The notes beneath the pieces are model-generated. The model searched no databases, was not told where the DNA came from, and worked only from the letters and a program-made list of their open reading frames with translations. A program made the position numbers and the translations under genes. Shown here piece by piece: positions 23,594 through 31,568 of a DNA stretch of 39,622 nt (positions are counted from its first letter, which is position 1; every line of letters starts with the position of its first letter). The stretch lies in the NCBI GenBank assembly GCA_031265155.1, contig JAISDB010000205.1, positions 1 through 39,622 of the forward strand. Direction: 5' to 3'. Source of the stretch: Prevotellaceae bacterium. Its GTDB lineage: Bacteria; Bacteroidota; Bacteroidia; Bacteroidales; UBA932.

Positions 23594-25096
23594 ATGATGG
23601 GAATAATATTCAGACAAAGCATTAAAGGAACTGTAGTTCACTGGATTGGAGCTGTTATCGGCATGATAACAATGCTGTACATTCAGCCAAAATTTTTAAA
23701 AACCGAAGAAATAGGACTTATGAAAGTGCTGTACGAATCGGGACTTCTGATTTGTTCATTTGCCTTGCTCGGAACAACATCATCGACTATAAGATTTTTT
23801 CCGTATTTCAAAAACAGCAAAAACAGAGACAACGGTTTCTTCTTTTATTTACTTGTGCTTCCAACTGTTGGCGCAATAATCTTTATTCCGCTCGTAATAT
23901 TTCTCAAAGATGTCATTATTGATTTTTTTGCGGAAAAATCGGCTCTTTATGTTGAGTATTTTAATTGGGTTATTCCTCTGATACTATTTCTAATATATTG
24001 GGTTACATTTGAAACGTATTCAAATGTAAAAATGCGAATTGCCGTACCCAAGTTAATTCGTGAAATCGGCGTGCGCATTTTATTGCTTGCAATATATACC
24101 ATGTACGGATTGAAGCTACTGACGCTTACGGAATTGGTAACCTGCGCAATAACCGTATATGCAATTTCGATGATTGCAACATTTTTTTATATTAGAAAAT
24201 TTGATTCCATTACCTTAAAACATAACAGAAAATTTATAGATAAACCGTTGCGAAACAAAATATTAAAGTATATTGGTTTTTTATTTTTAGCAACTGTGAG
24301 CGGAAATATTATCAATCAGCTTGATATTTTTATGCTGGCATCGCTGAAAGGGCTTGATACTACCGGCGTTTACACAATCCTCATATATATTGCGGCAATG
24401 ATAGACATGCCTTCGCGAGCCATAACAGCAATATCTTCGCCTGTGGCAGCAGAATCGCTAAAAAACGACGATTTTGAAACAGCAAACAAATTATACAGGC
24501 AAGTTTCATTACATCAGCTGATTAGCGGCAGCATAATTTTCATGTTTATCTGGATCAATCTTGATAATATTTTTGCAATTATTCCCAATGGCGAATCATT
24601 TGCGCCCGGCAAATGGGTGGTTTTATTTCTCGGCATCGCAAAAATAATAACAATGACGCTGAATTTCGGCGGCATCCTTATTGCATATTCACGTTACTAC
24701 TACTGGAGCTTGTTTTTTTCGGTTTTCATTTTCGGCGCAGGCGTTGCTGCAAATCTTTTACTGATACCTGTTCTCGGAATGACAGGCGCTTCACTGGCAA
24801 CTCTTACGGCATGCATATTGAGTTACAGCGTTCAACAATGGATTGTTTTGAAAAAAATCAAAGGTAATCCATACACAATCAATACAATAAAGCAAATCAC
24901 CCTGATACTGATACTGGTCGGCATAAATTATCTGCTTCCGAATTGGAGCAATAATCCTTTTATCGACAGTGCATACAGAAGCATTATTATCGGAATACTT
25001 ACAGCTGTATTTTTATACAAACTCAAAATATCGGTAACAATAAACAGTATAATTGACAAAAGTCGGGAAAAGATAAAAACGTTTATTAAAGCGTGA
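23594..25096 (+). CDS. Wzx-type polysaccharide flippase
   Basis: A 500-residue integral membrane protein with about 12-14 hydrophobic helices, of the MOP/polysaccharide transport superfamily (Wzx, RfbX-like). It would flip lipid-linked oligosaccharide units across the inner membrane. The N-terminus IFRQSIKGTVVHWIGAVIGM and helices such as LKYIGFLFLATVSGNIINQLDI match the family. It directly abuts the SDR gene. Two consecutive ATGs (23594 and 23597) are possible starts. A related 3' tail is found again 1.7 kb downstream at 26733-26793. Confidence 0.88.
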   Translation: MMGIIFRQSIKGTVVHWIGAVIGMITMLYIQPKFLKTEEIGLMKVLYESGLLICSFALLGTTSSTIRFFPYFKNSKNRDNGFFFYLLVLPTVGAIIFIPLVIFLKDVIIDFFAEKSALYVEYFNWVIPLILFLIYWVTFETYSNVKMRIAVPKLIREIGVRILLLAIYTMYGLKLLTLTELVTCAITVYAISMIATFFYIRKFDSITLKHNRKFIDKPLRNKILKYIGFLFLATVSGNIINQLDIFMLASLKGLDTTGVYTILIYIAAMIDMPSRAITAISSPVAAESLKNDDFETANKLYRQVSLHQLISGSIIFMFIWINLDNIFAIIPNGESFAPGKWVVLFLGIAKIITMTLNFGGILIAYSRYYYWSLFFSVFIFGAGVAANLLLIPVLGMTGASLATLTACILSYSVQQWIVLKKIKGNPYTINTIKQITLILILVGINYLLPNWSNNPFIDSAYRSIIIGILTAVFLYKLKISVTINSIIDKSREKIKTFIKA

Positions 25097-25125
25097 AAAG
25101 ACAAAGACTGTGCAAGTTCAAGTAA

Positions 25126-25258
25126 AAAATAAATTCAAAATTTTTGTTTTTCTCAGAGATTTCGTATAATTTTGCGGTCGAATGTATAATTGCACGAAAA
25201 TATTTATATGATAATGATTAATAGAACATTAGCATCGACCATTAATGAAATTTCCGAA
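25126..25258 (+). repeat. 133-bp direct repeat, copy 1 (promoter plus ATPase gene start)
   Basis: Identical to 26515-26647 except at 4 positions. This copy includes the intact promoter and the first codons of the AAA_14 ATPase gene. The four differences are all G/C here and A/T in copy 2. Confidence 0.9.
25143..25174 (+). promoter_or_regulatory. Bacteroidetes-type promoter of the first AAA_14 gene
   Basis: TTTG (25143-25146), 20 nt, TAATTTTG (25167-25174): a good match to TTTG / TAnnTTTG. It lies 34-40 bp before the start codon, so the ATPase gene has its own transcription and does not depend on the glycan operon. Confidence 0.65.
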
Positions 25259-26437
25259 CTGTTTCCTGTGATTTTATTGACAGGAATGAGGCAAGTCGGA
25301 AAAAGTACGCTGTTTGAAATGCTTAAAACAGACGATAGAAAATACGTGTCGCTTGATAATTTTGACGACCGCGAATTAGCCAAAACAAGCCCGGCGCTTT
25401 TCATTCAACGTTATGAACCGCCTGTAATTATTGACGAAATCCAATATGTCCCCGAACTGTTTACTTTTATAAAAATCAATGTAGATAAAAACAGGAAAAA
25501 CGGACAATTTTGGCTTACCGGCTCACAAAAATTTTCGTTGATGAAAGGCGTTCAGGAATCACTTGCGGGACGAGTTGCCATTTTGGAAATGCTTGGCTTT
25601 TCGGAAAGCGAAGCCAACGAAAAAGCAAATGAAGTCAAACCATTTTTGGAAACTTTAAAAACTATAAAATTAGATGGCTATGACAAATCGGAATTGGATT
25701 TGAAACAGGTTTATAAAACAATTTTTAACGGATCATTTCCACAAATGACTGTAAACAAAGGAAAAGGGCGTGATATTTTTTTCAAATCATACCTGCAAAC
25801 CTATATTGAGCGCGATGTACGTGATTATAATGGCATTAACAATAATTTAAAGTTTTATAATTTTGTGCGTGCAATTGCCGTAAGGACAGGCAATTTGCTT
25901 AATTACAGTGATTTATCTCGCGATATAGAGATTGATATTCGTACAGCAAAAGTTTGGCTTGACATTTTGGAACGTTCGGGGCTTGTTCGCTTGCTTTATC
26001 CTTATTATCAAAATTTCACAAAACGCATCATCAAAACGCCCAAAGTTTATTTTATGGATACAGGACTTTGTGCATATCTTGCAGGAATGGACAGCCCGGA
26101 AACGCTTGAAGCAGGTTATCTCACAGGTTCGATTTTGGAAACATACGCTTTTATACAGATTTGCATGAGTTATCTGCATAACGGAAAAGAGCCGAATATA
26201 TATTTTTATCGAGATGGAGATCAGAAAGAAATTGATTTTTTGATTGAACAGGATGGGATGATTTTTCCGATTGAGGTAAAGAAAACAGCAACACCGACCC
26301 TGAAAGATGCAAAAAATTTTGCAATTTTGCAAAAATTGAAAAAACCGATTGGAAAAGGCGTTATTGTATGTTTAAAAAATTCGCCATTGCCGTTATCAGA
26401 AAAAATAATGGCAGTCCCAATTGGAATTATTGCTTAA
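25208..26437 (+). CDS. AAA_14/DUF4143 ATPase, first copy
   Basis: A 409-residue ATP-binding protein of the AAA_14 (PF13173) plus DUF4143 (PF13635) type, very common in Bacteroidetes and of unproven function. Walker A is GMRQVGKS (26-33), Walker B is VIIDE (D76, E77), and FWLTGSQKFSLMKGVQESLAGR is the sensor region. The middle has QTYIERDVRDY and a winged-helix-like segment. The C-terminal end carries a PD-(D/E)XK-like pattern E341-I-D343 ... E356-V-K358. Starts at 25208 and 25214 are possible; a TTG at 25190 is less likely. It has its own promoter and interrupts the glycan gene cluster. Confidence 0.9.
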   Translation: MIMINRTLASTINEISELFPVILLTGMRQVGKSTLFEMLKTDDRKYVSLDNFDDRELAKTSPALFIQRYEPPVIIDEIQYVPELFTFIKINVDKNRKNGQFWLTGSQKFSLMKGVQESLAGRVAILEMLGFSESEANEKANEVKPFLETLKTIKLDGYDKSELDLKQVYKTIFNGSFPQMTVNKGKGRDIFFKSYLQTYIERDVRDYNGINNNLKFYNFVRAIAVRTGNLLNYSDLSRDIEIDIRTAKVWLDILERSGLVRLLYPYYQNFTKRIIKTPKVYFMDTGLCAYLAGMDSPETLEAGYLTGSILETYAFIQICMSYLHNGKEPNIYFYRDGDQKEIDFLIEQDGMIFPIEVKKTATPTLKDAKNFAILQKLKKPIGKGVIVCLKNSPLPLSEKIMAVPIGIIA

Positions 26438-26514
26438 TATTAAGAAAAACAGAATGATAAATATTTTCGCTCCTTATACAGAATCCAATAAAAATTTTCA
26501 TTTAAGACCGATTT

Positions 26515-26647
26515 AAAATAAATTCAAAATTTTTATTTTTTTCAGAGATTTCGTATAATTTTGCGGTCGAATGTATAATTGCACGAAAATATTTATATAA
26601 TAATGATTAATAGAATATTAGCATCGACCATTAATGAAATTTCCGAA
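26515..26647 (+). repeat. 133-bp direct repeat, copy 2 (truncated ATPase gene start)
   Basis: It differs from 25126-25258 at four positions, every one G/C to A/T. One changes the -33 TTTG to TTTA, one removes the ATG equivalent to 25208, and the remaining ATG (26603) opens a frame of only 14 residues (MINRILASTINEIS, then E and stop at 26646-26648). It is therefore a non-functional duplicate of a promoter plus gene start. Confidence 0.9.
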
Positions 26648-26732
26648 TAGTTGGTTTTGGTGTGGTTTTCAGGAAATTTATTTATATTGCGCAGTAAAAT
26701 ACAATGCTTATATTATGATCATAAATACATAT

Positions 26733-26793
26733 AACCAGTATAATTGACGAAAACAGGGAAAAGATAAAGGCATATATCGGGAGCGATATTTAA
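26733..26793 (+). pseudogene. Flippase 3'-end remnant
   Basis: A short frame reading ITSIIDENREKIKAYIGSDI then stop. It parallels the end of the intact flippase (NSIIDKSREKIKTFIKA, then stop at 25096). The nucleotides match at 29 of 33 positions over 26736-26768 and 25045-25077, then diverge. A stop codon precedes it, so only the tail survives. It looks like the end of a second, related but not identical flippase gene, left between the two ATPase genes. Confidence 0.7.
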
Positions 26794-26836
26794 AATCATA
26801 TTTTAAAATTTGCGCCAATATTTAAAATAAAATATT

Positions 26837-26844
26837 TACTTTTG
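26837..26844 (+). promoter_or_regulatory. Promoter -7 box of the second AAA_14 gene
   Basis: TACTTTTG (26837-26844) fits TAnnTTTG, 24 bp before the start at 26869. A TTTG at 26809-26812 is 24 nt upstream, slightly too far for an ideal -33 box. Confidence 0.45.
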
Positions 26845-26868
26845 CGTTATAATTTAAAATTATCTGAC

Positions 26869-28119
26869 ATGAAACGAAGAATTATATTTGACGACCTGCA
26901 GGTAAAACGACTGTCGAAACAAGGACGGATTATAGTTCTCACCGGCGCTCGGCAAACAGGTAAAACAACTGTTGCGCATCACTGTTTCGCCGATTATAAC
27001 TATTTGGCAATAGATGATCCCGTGCAGAGGAACGACTTTTTAAAGCTCACATCGCCGCAATGGCATACGTTTTATCCTAATGCCGTGCTTGACGAAGTAC
27101 AAAAAGAACCGGCGCTGATAGACAGCATCAAAGCGACGCACGACCGGTTTATTGATACTCGTTATCTGTTGCTGGGTTCAAGCCAATTTCTACTGATGGA
27201 AAAAGTAAAGGAGAGTTTAGCCGGACGGTGTATTATTATGGAAATATATCCGCTTGCTTTGCCTGAATTAATGACAAAACGTTTTGACGATATGCTTGAA
27301 CAGTCGTTTTTTGCGCAATATGTAACAAGAAAACGGGATACAGATGCAATCTGTCCATCATTCTCTTTGGATGCTCAATATACAGCAAAAAAAAAGGCTT
27401 ACGATTTTTATCTGAATTATGGCGGTTATCCTGCATTGACCGACGAAGAACTGACAGGCGAAGAACGCGACGAATGGCTGAAAATGTACGTCCGCACTTT
27501 TCTGGAGCGCGATATCCGCGACTTGGCTTCGTTCCGCGATTTGACGCCGTTTATGAAATTGCAAAAATATCTGGCGCATACTACCGGAGCATTGACAAAT
27601 TATTCTTCCATCGCAAAAGAAACAGGAGTTAGCGTACCAACAGTGCAGAGATATTTACGATATATGGAAATGAGCTATCAAATCGTGGAATTGCCCGCGT
27701 GGGCTGCCAATTCGCTTAAAAAATTGGTAAAAGCGCCAAAGGTACATTTTCTGGACAACGGAGTGTTGCGTGCGATACTGCAAAAAAAAGGAGCATTGAC
27801 AGGCAATGAATTTGAAAGCGCCATAGTTGCCGAAATATACAAACAGATTAAAATATACAAATTACCGCTTACCTGTTATCACTTTCGCACGCAGGACGGA
27901 CGCGAGATAGACCTGCTTCTCGAAGCGGAAAATTATTATATTGCCATAGAAATAAAAATGTCCGAGCATATAAATCATACAGATGCCCGTCATTTGCGAA
28001 ATTTGCAAAGTATTTTAGACAAACCCATACGACATTCATTCATTTTATCAAACGATGTGCGGTATTATTCCTTAAATGACAATATAACTGCAATACACGC
28101 GGCAGCTTTTTTATGTTGA
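26869..28119 (+). CDS. AAA_14/DUF4143 ATPase, second copy
   Basis: A 416-residue protein of the same AAA_14 plus DUF4143 layout as the upstream ATPase but clearly diverged from it. Walker A is GARQTGKT (26-33), Walker B is VLDE (D75, E76), the sensor region is YLLLGSSQFLLMEKVKESLAGR, and the middle has RTFLERDIRDLASF. The C-terminal nuclease-like pattern is E346-I-D348 ... E361-I-K363. The start at 26869 is an ATG with a promoter box just upstream; a TTG at 26842 is less likely. The stop overlaps a possible upstream ATG of the next gene by 7 bp (ATGTTGA). Function unknown; the similarity to the first copy is at family level, not a recent duplication. Confidence 0.9.
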   Translation: MKRRIIFDDLQVKRLSKQGRIIVLTGARQTGKTTVAHHCFADYNYLAIDDPVQRNDFLKLTSPQWHTFYPNAVLDEVQKEPALIDSIKATHDRFIDTRYLLLGSSQFLLMEKVKESLAGRCIIMEIYPLALPELMTKRFDDMLEQSFFAQYVTRKRDTDAICPSFSLDAQYTAKKKAYDFYLNYGGYPALTDEELTGEERDEWLKMYVRTFLERDIRDLASFRDLTPFMKLQKYLAHTTGALTNYSSIAKETGVSVPTVQRYLRYMEMSYQIVELPAWAANSLKKLVKAPKVHFLDNGVLRAILQKKGALTGNEFESAIVAEIYKQIKIYKLPLTCYHFRTQDGREIDLLLEAENYYIAIEIKMSEHINHTDARHLRNLQSILDKPIRHSFILSNDVRYYSLNDNITAIHAAAFLC

Positions 28120-28133
28120 ACGGATTTATCAAT
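28088..28133 (+). repeat. 46-bp direct repeat, copy A
   Basis: It covers the last ten codons of the second ATPase gene and the linker to the YhcG gene. It matches 29198-29244; 22 bp (28099-28120) are identical. The two copies flank the YhcG-type gene. Confidence 0.8.
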
Positions 28134-28148
28134 AAATTTTACAATCGT

Positions 28149-29159
28149 ATGAAAAACAGCAAAGAAACATTACTAAACAGCAAATTTGTATCAGATGTAC
28201 GCAACATTATCACAACATCAAAGCATGCCGCTGTAAGAAGCATTAATTTTGAGCGGGTACAGATGTATTGGAAACTCGGAGAACGAATTTTTGTTGAAGA
28301 ACAGCAAGGCGCGGAAAGAGCTGAATATGGTAGTTATCTGATACGGAATCTTGCCGCATCAATAGAGCCCGAGTTCGGTAGCGGATTTTCTTATCGACAA
28401 TTGGAGCGAGCGAGACAATTTTATAAAACATATCCAATTGCGTCTGCACTGCGGACGCAATTCAACTGGATGCAATATCGACTTCTTTTTCAAATAGATG
28501 ACAGTGAAAAACGGGAATATTACGAACAGGAAGCCTTTCACAGCGGATGGACGGGAAGAGAACTGGAACGGCAAATCAATTCGGGGCTTTATGAGCGGTT
28601 ATTGCTTTGCAACGATAAACAGTCTGTTCTTGAAGTAGCTCGCAGAGAACGAATACCGGAAAATTCTGCGGAAATTATCAAAGACCCTATGGTATTGGAA
28701 TTTCTTGGCTTGAAACGCAATGCATCATATTATGAGAAAGATTTGGAGAGCGCTTTGATTACCAATTTGCAAGATTTTCTTCTTGAGTTGGGTAACGGTT
28801 TTTCGTTCGTTGCTCGACAAAAACGGATATTGCTTGAAGATGATGAGTTTTTCTTGGATTTGGTTTTTTACAATCGGTTATTACACTGTTTTGTTATCAT
28901 CGAAATCAAGACACGCAAACTCACGCACGAAGATATAGGACAATTGCAAATGTATGTAAACTATTACGACAGAAATGAAAAACTTCCCGACGAAAATCCG
29001 ACTATAGGAATATTGCTTTGCGCAGACAAAAACGATGCGGTAGTCAAATACACGCTTCCCGAAAACAACACAACCATCATGACAAGCAAATATCAGCTTT
29101 ACTTGCCTTCGGAGAAGCAACTGTTAATGGAATTAAAACGCGAATTGAATAAAAGATAG
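28149..29159 (+). CDS. YhcG-type PDDEXK nuclease domain protein (DUF1016)
   Basis: A 336-residue protein with an N-terminal DUF1016 helical domain (FVSDVRNIITTSKHAAVRSI, then the RVQMYWKLGERI segment; FSYRQLERARQFYKTYP) and a C-terminal YhcG PD-(D/E)XK nuclease domain. The nuclease residues D237 (FFLDLVFYN) and E252-I-K254 (IIEIKTRKL) are intact, followed by GQLQMYVNYYDR. The family is widespread, often near restriction-modification genes, and its physiological role is not settled. The ATG at 28149 is preferred to 28113 because the DNA between them belongs to the duplicated ATPase-tail repeat. It is flanked by direct repeats, consistent with capture of this gene as a unit. Confidence 0.88.
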   Translation: MKNSKETLLNSKFVSDVRNIITTSKHAAVRSINFERVQMYWKLGERIFVEEQQGAERAEYGSYLIRNLAASIEPEFGSGFSYRQLERARQFYKTYPIASALRTQFNWMQYRLLFQIDDSEKREYYEQEAFHSGWTGRELERQINSGLYERLLLCNDKQSVLEVARRERIPENSAEIIKDPMVLEFLGLKRNASYYEKDLESALITNLQDFLLELGNGFSFVARQKRILLEDDEFFLDLVFYNRLLHCFVIIEIKTRKLTHEDIGQLQMYVNYYDRNEKLPDENPTIGILLCADKNDAVVKYTLPENNTTIMTSKYQLYLPSEKQLLMELKRELNKR

Positions 29160-29181
29160 CTCATGAACATTCTTATTATTT

Positions 29182-29229
29182 CACCAGTTGAGCGTTCCTG
29201 CAATTCGTGCGGCAGCTTTTTTATGTTGA
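29182..29229 (+). pseudogene. AAA_14 ATPase 3'-end remnant
   Basis: The frame reads HQLSVPAIRAAAFLC then stop. The end AI-x-AAAFLC is the same as the end of the intact ATPase at 28119 (TAIHAAAFLC). Only about 15 codons remain, next to the YhcG gene. It is the second copy of the ATPase 3' end and forms part of repeat copy B. Confidence 0.65.
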
Positions 29230-29244
29230 ATCTGATTTATCAAT
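29198..29244 (+). repeat. 46-bp direct repeat, copy B
   Basis: It matches 28088-28133 with four substitutions or so and a one-base insertion. It lies just before the methyltransferase start (29261), so the ancestral order may have been ATPase gene directly followed by methyltransferase gene. Confidence 0.8.
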
Positions 29245-29260
29245 TAAAAACAAAAACTTT

Positions 29261-29905
29261 ATGTATAAAGAAAATCATACCGGCGCTGTACAGGTAGAAG
29301 AGAATCACTATAATTTTCAATCCTACACGGATCTTCCGCGATGGACTTCATATTGGCATCAGATTAAGGAAACGCTTGCATTTGCGCCCAAAACAGTTTT
29401 GGTTATCGGCGTTGGAGATAATATTATCGGAACGTTATTGACTGCTCAGGGCATACGGGTTTATACGTTCGACTTCGATAAAAATTTACATCCCGACTTT
29501 GAAGGCGATGTGACAAATATAGATACAATACTTGGCGACAAAAGATTTGACGTTATTTTGTGTTGTCAAGTACTGGAACATTTGCCGCGTGACAGGTTTG
29601 AAGATGTTTTACGGCAATTGTCGCAACACGCAGGCAACGTTATTATAAGTTTGCCTGATTCGGCAATAAAATATAAATTTGAAATAAAATTGCCTGTTGT
29701 TAAAACCATAAAAATTAATATGTACATTCACAATTTTTTTAAGAAACATAAATTTGACGGTGAACATTATTGGGAAATAGGAACACGCGGACATACCAGA
29801 CGGAGCGTATTAAAAAGCATGGCAAAGTTTTTTACGGTCAATAAGTGGTATCTTGCGCCATACAACCCGTATCACCTGTTTTTTATATTAAATAAATTAC
29901 AGTAA
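29261..29905 (+). CDS. Class I SAM-dependent methyltransferase
   Basis: A 214-residue Rossmann-fold methyltransferase. Motif I is VLVIGVGDN, the acidic strand is VYTFDFDKNLHPD, and motif IV is FDVILCCQVLEHLPRDRF, followed by VIISLPDS. The start at 29261 (MYKENHTGAVQVEENHYNF) is chosen because upstream DNA is a duplicated ATPase tail. It probably modifies a sugar or lipid-linked glycan intermediate, judging by the locus; the acceptor cannot be read from sequence. It is followed after 10 bp by a second, different methyltransferase. Confidence 0.85.
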   Translation: MYKENHTGAVQVEENHYNFQSYTDLPRWTSYWHQIKETLAFAPKTVLVIGVGDNIIGTLLTAQGIRVYTFDFDKNLHPDFEGDVTNIDTILGDKRFDVILCCQVLEHLPRDRFEDVLRQLSQHAGNVIISLPDSAIKYKFEIKLPVVKTIKINMYIHNFFKKHKFDGEHYWEIGTRGHTRRSVLKSMAKFFTVNKWYLAPYNPYHLFFILNKLQ

Positions 29906-29915
29906 AACCAGGAAC

Positions 29916-30641
29916 ATGAAATTAGGAATACAACGAACTTTACGTAAATGGCTGCTGCGAGGCAATAATGTATACTGTCCCTGCTGCGGAAAACATTTTT
30001 TTGCATTTTGGTTCTTTGGCAAACCAATACGCTTCAATGCACAGTGTCCGGCTTGCAATTCTTTGGAACGGCACAGATTGATTTGGCTATTTCTTTTCGG
30101 AGAAAACAAATTAATAACAACAAGTACAAAGTTGCTGCACATTGCACCGGAAAAAGTATTTTTTAAAAAATTCATACGGGAAAAACAAATGCAGTATTTC
30201 CCTGCCGATAAATTTACGACCGGACATCATTATCCGCGAAAAACAAAGAAAATAGATATTTTAAATATCACATATCCCGATGACTTTTTTGATTCCATAT
30301 TGTGTTGTCATGTATTGGAACATGTAGATAACGACATGCAAGCCATAAAAGAATTTTACCGCGTACTTAAATCCGGCGGATGGGCAATTTTGCAGGTGCC
30401 TATAGATTATAACAGAGCCGATACTTTTGAAGATAAAAACATTACTGCACCCGAAGAGCGGGAAAAATACTTCGGACAGCATGACCATTTGCGCTTATAT
30501 GGTCGGGACTATCCGCAACGGTTAATGCGGGCGGGATTTAAAGTAGAATGTATTGATTTTTGCAGATCTTTTTCGGAAGAAAACCAAAAGAGATTTGGAC
30601 TTGACAGAAACGATGGAATTATTTATTTTTGTAAAAAATAA
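29916..30641 (+). CDS. SAM methyltransferase with N-terminal zinc ribbon
   Basis: A 241-residue protein. The N-terminus has two C-x2-C pairs, CPCC (C21, C24) and CPAC (C44, C47), forming a zinc-ribbon-like module ending in NSLERHR. The rest is a class I methyltransferase with ILNITYPDDFFDSILCCHVLEH and VLKSGGWAILQVP. This zinc-plus-methyltransferase layout is frequent in bacterial polysaccharide clusters. A target sugar is likely but not proven. It sits in the same direction as, and close to, the flanking genes. Confidence 0.85.
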   Translation: MKLGIQRTLRKWLLRGNNVYCPCCGKHFFAFWFFGKPIRFNAQCPACNSLERHRLIWLFLFGENKLITTSTKLLHIAPEKVFFKKFIREKQMQYFPADKFTTGHHYPRKTKKIDILNITYPDDFFDSILCCHVLEHVDNDMQAIKEFYRVLKSGGWAILQVPIDYNRADTFEDKNITAPEEREKYFGQHDHLRLYGRDYPQRLMRAGFKVECIDFCRSFSEENQKRFGLDRNDGIIYFCKK

Positions 30642-30650
30642 TATTTTATT

Positions 30651-31517
30651 ATGATGGAAACAACACCTTTATTTTCAGTATTGATAGCAAATTACAATAA
30701 TGGCAAATATATATCATCTGCCATAAACAGCGTAATTGCTCAAACGTACACAAATTGGGAAATTATTATAGTAGATGATTGTTCTGCGGACAATTCGTTA
30801 CGAATAATAGAACAATACAAAAATCATGACAATATTAAAATCGCAAAAAATGATAAAAATAAAGGATGCGGCTATACAAAACGCAGATGTGCAGAACTTG
30901 CCGGCGGTTTGCTTTGCGGATTTCTTGATTCGGATGATGAACTTCTGCCCAATGCTCTTGAGGTAATGGTGCAGGCGCATATACAGCATCCAGAATGTAG
31001 CTTAATAGGTTCGCGAAGTTACAGGTGTAATGCCAACTTGCAACCGTATGGAGTAACTAAATATAAAATGATTCCCAAAGGACAATCTTATCTCACTTTT
31101 GACTGCCACGCACCATATCATTATGCCACGTTCAAAAAGCAATTATATGATAAAACAGAAGGAATATCCGCCAATGTTACTCACGCAGTCGATCAGGATT
31201 TATATTTTAAATTGGATGAAGTCGGGCAGGTTTTATTTTTAAATAAAATATTATATAAATACAGAGTACATAATAATGGCATATCAAACAGCAGCAATAG
31301 CTTTGGTAAAGCGCTGTTTTGGCATATTATTCTGATATGCGAGGCATATAAAAGGCGTGGACTGCAAGGAGCAGATCAACATGCAACTCGCATTATTATT
31401 GCTCATCCTTACCGCTCATGGAAGTACCGGTTCGGAAATTTTTGCCTGACTCCAATAATACTGTTCATACGTATAATTAATATTATTCGATTTTATTTAT
31501 TTGCTAACGGAAAATGA
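30651..31517 (+). CDS. Glycosyltransferase family 2
   Basis: A 288-residue GT-A inverting glycosyltransferase. The N-terminal signature is FSVLIANYNNGKYISSAINS with VDDCS (41-45); the metal/nucleotide motif is DSDDE (D93, D95, D96). Further family markers are GKY-type QTYTNWEIIIVDD and a later HAVDQDLYFKLDE. The C-terminus has a hydrophobic stretch (LTPIILFIRIINIIRFYLF), probably membrane association. It adds a sugar to a lipid-linked glycan on the cytosolic face. The start may be the first or second Met (30651 or 30654). Confidence 0.9.
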   Translation: MMETTPLFSVLIANYNNGKYISSAINSVIAQTYTNWEIIIVDDCSADNSLRIIEQYKNHDNIKIAKNDKNKGCGYTKRRCAELAGGLLCGFLDSDDELLPNALEVMVQAHIQHPECSLIGSRSYRCNANLQPYGVTKYKMIPKGQSYLTFDCHAPYHYATFKKQLYDKTEGISANVTHAVDQDLYFKLDEVGQVLFLNKILYKYRVHNNGISNSSNSFGKALFWHIILICEAYKRRGLQGADQHATRIIIAHPYRSWKYRFGNFCLTPIILFIRIINIIRFYLFANGK

Positions 31518-31568
31518 CACTTAATATAAACACAATATTTTCAATCAATTATTAATTAGGGAAAATAT

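Larger units (their letters stand above)
26438..26868. other. Mosaic intergenic region made of gene scraps
   Basis: 431 bp. It contains, in order: about 77 bp without a feature, the 133-bp copy of the ATPase promoter and start (26515-26647), about 85 bp of unknown origin, a flippase-like 3' tail (26733-26793), and the upstream region of the second ATPase gene with a TACTTTTG box (26837-26844). No complete gene lies here. Confidence 0.75.

Noticed and set aside
29163..29297. Short frame starting MNILIISPVE that resembles a glycosyltransferase start
   Set aside because: It stops after about 44 codons and overlaps the ATPase-tail remnant in another frame. The glycosyltransferase resemblance is too short to claim.
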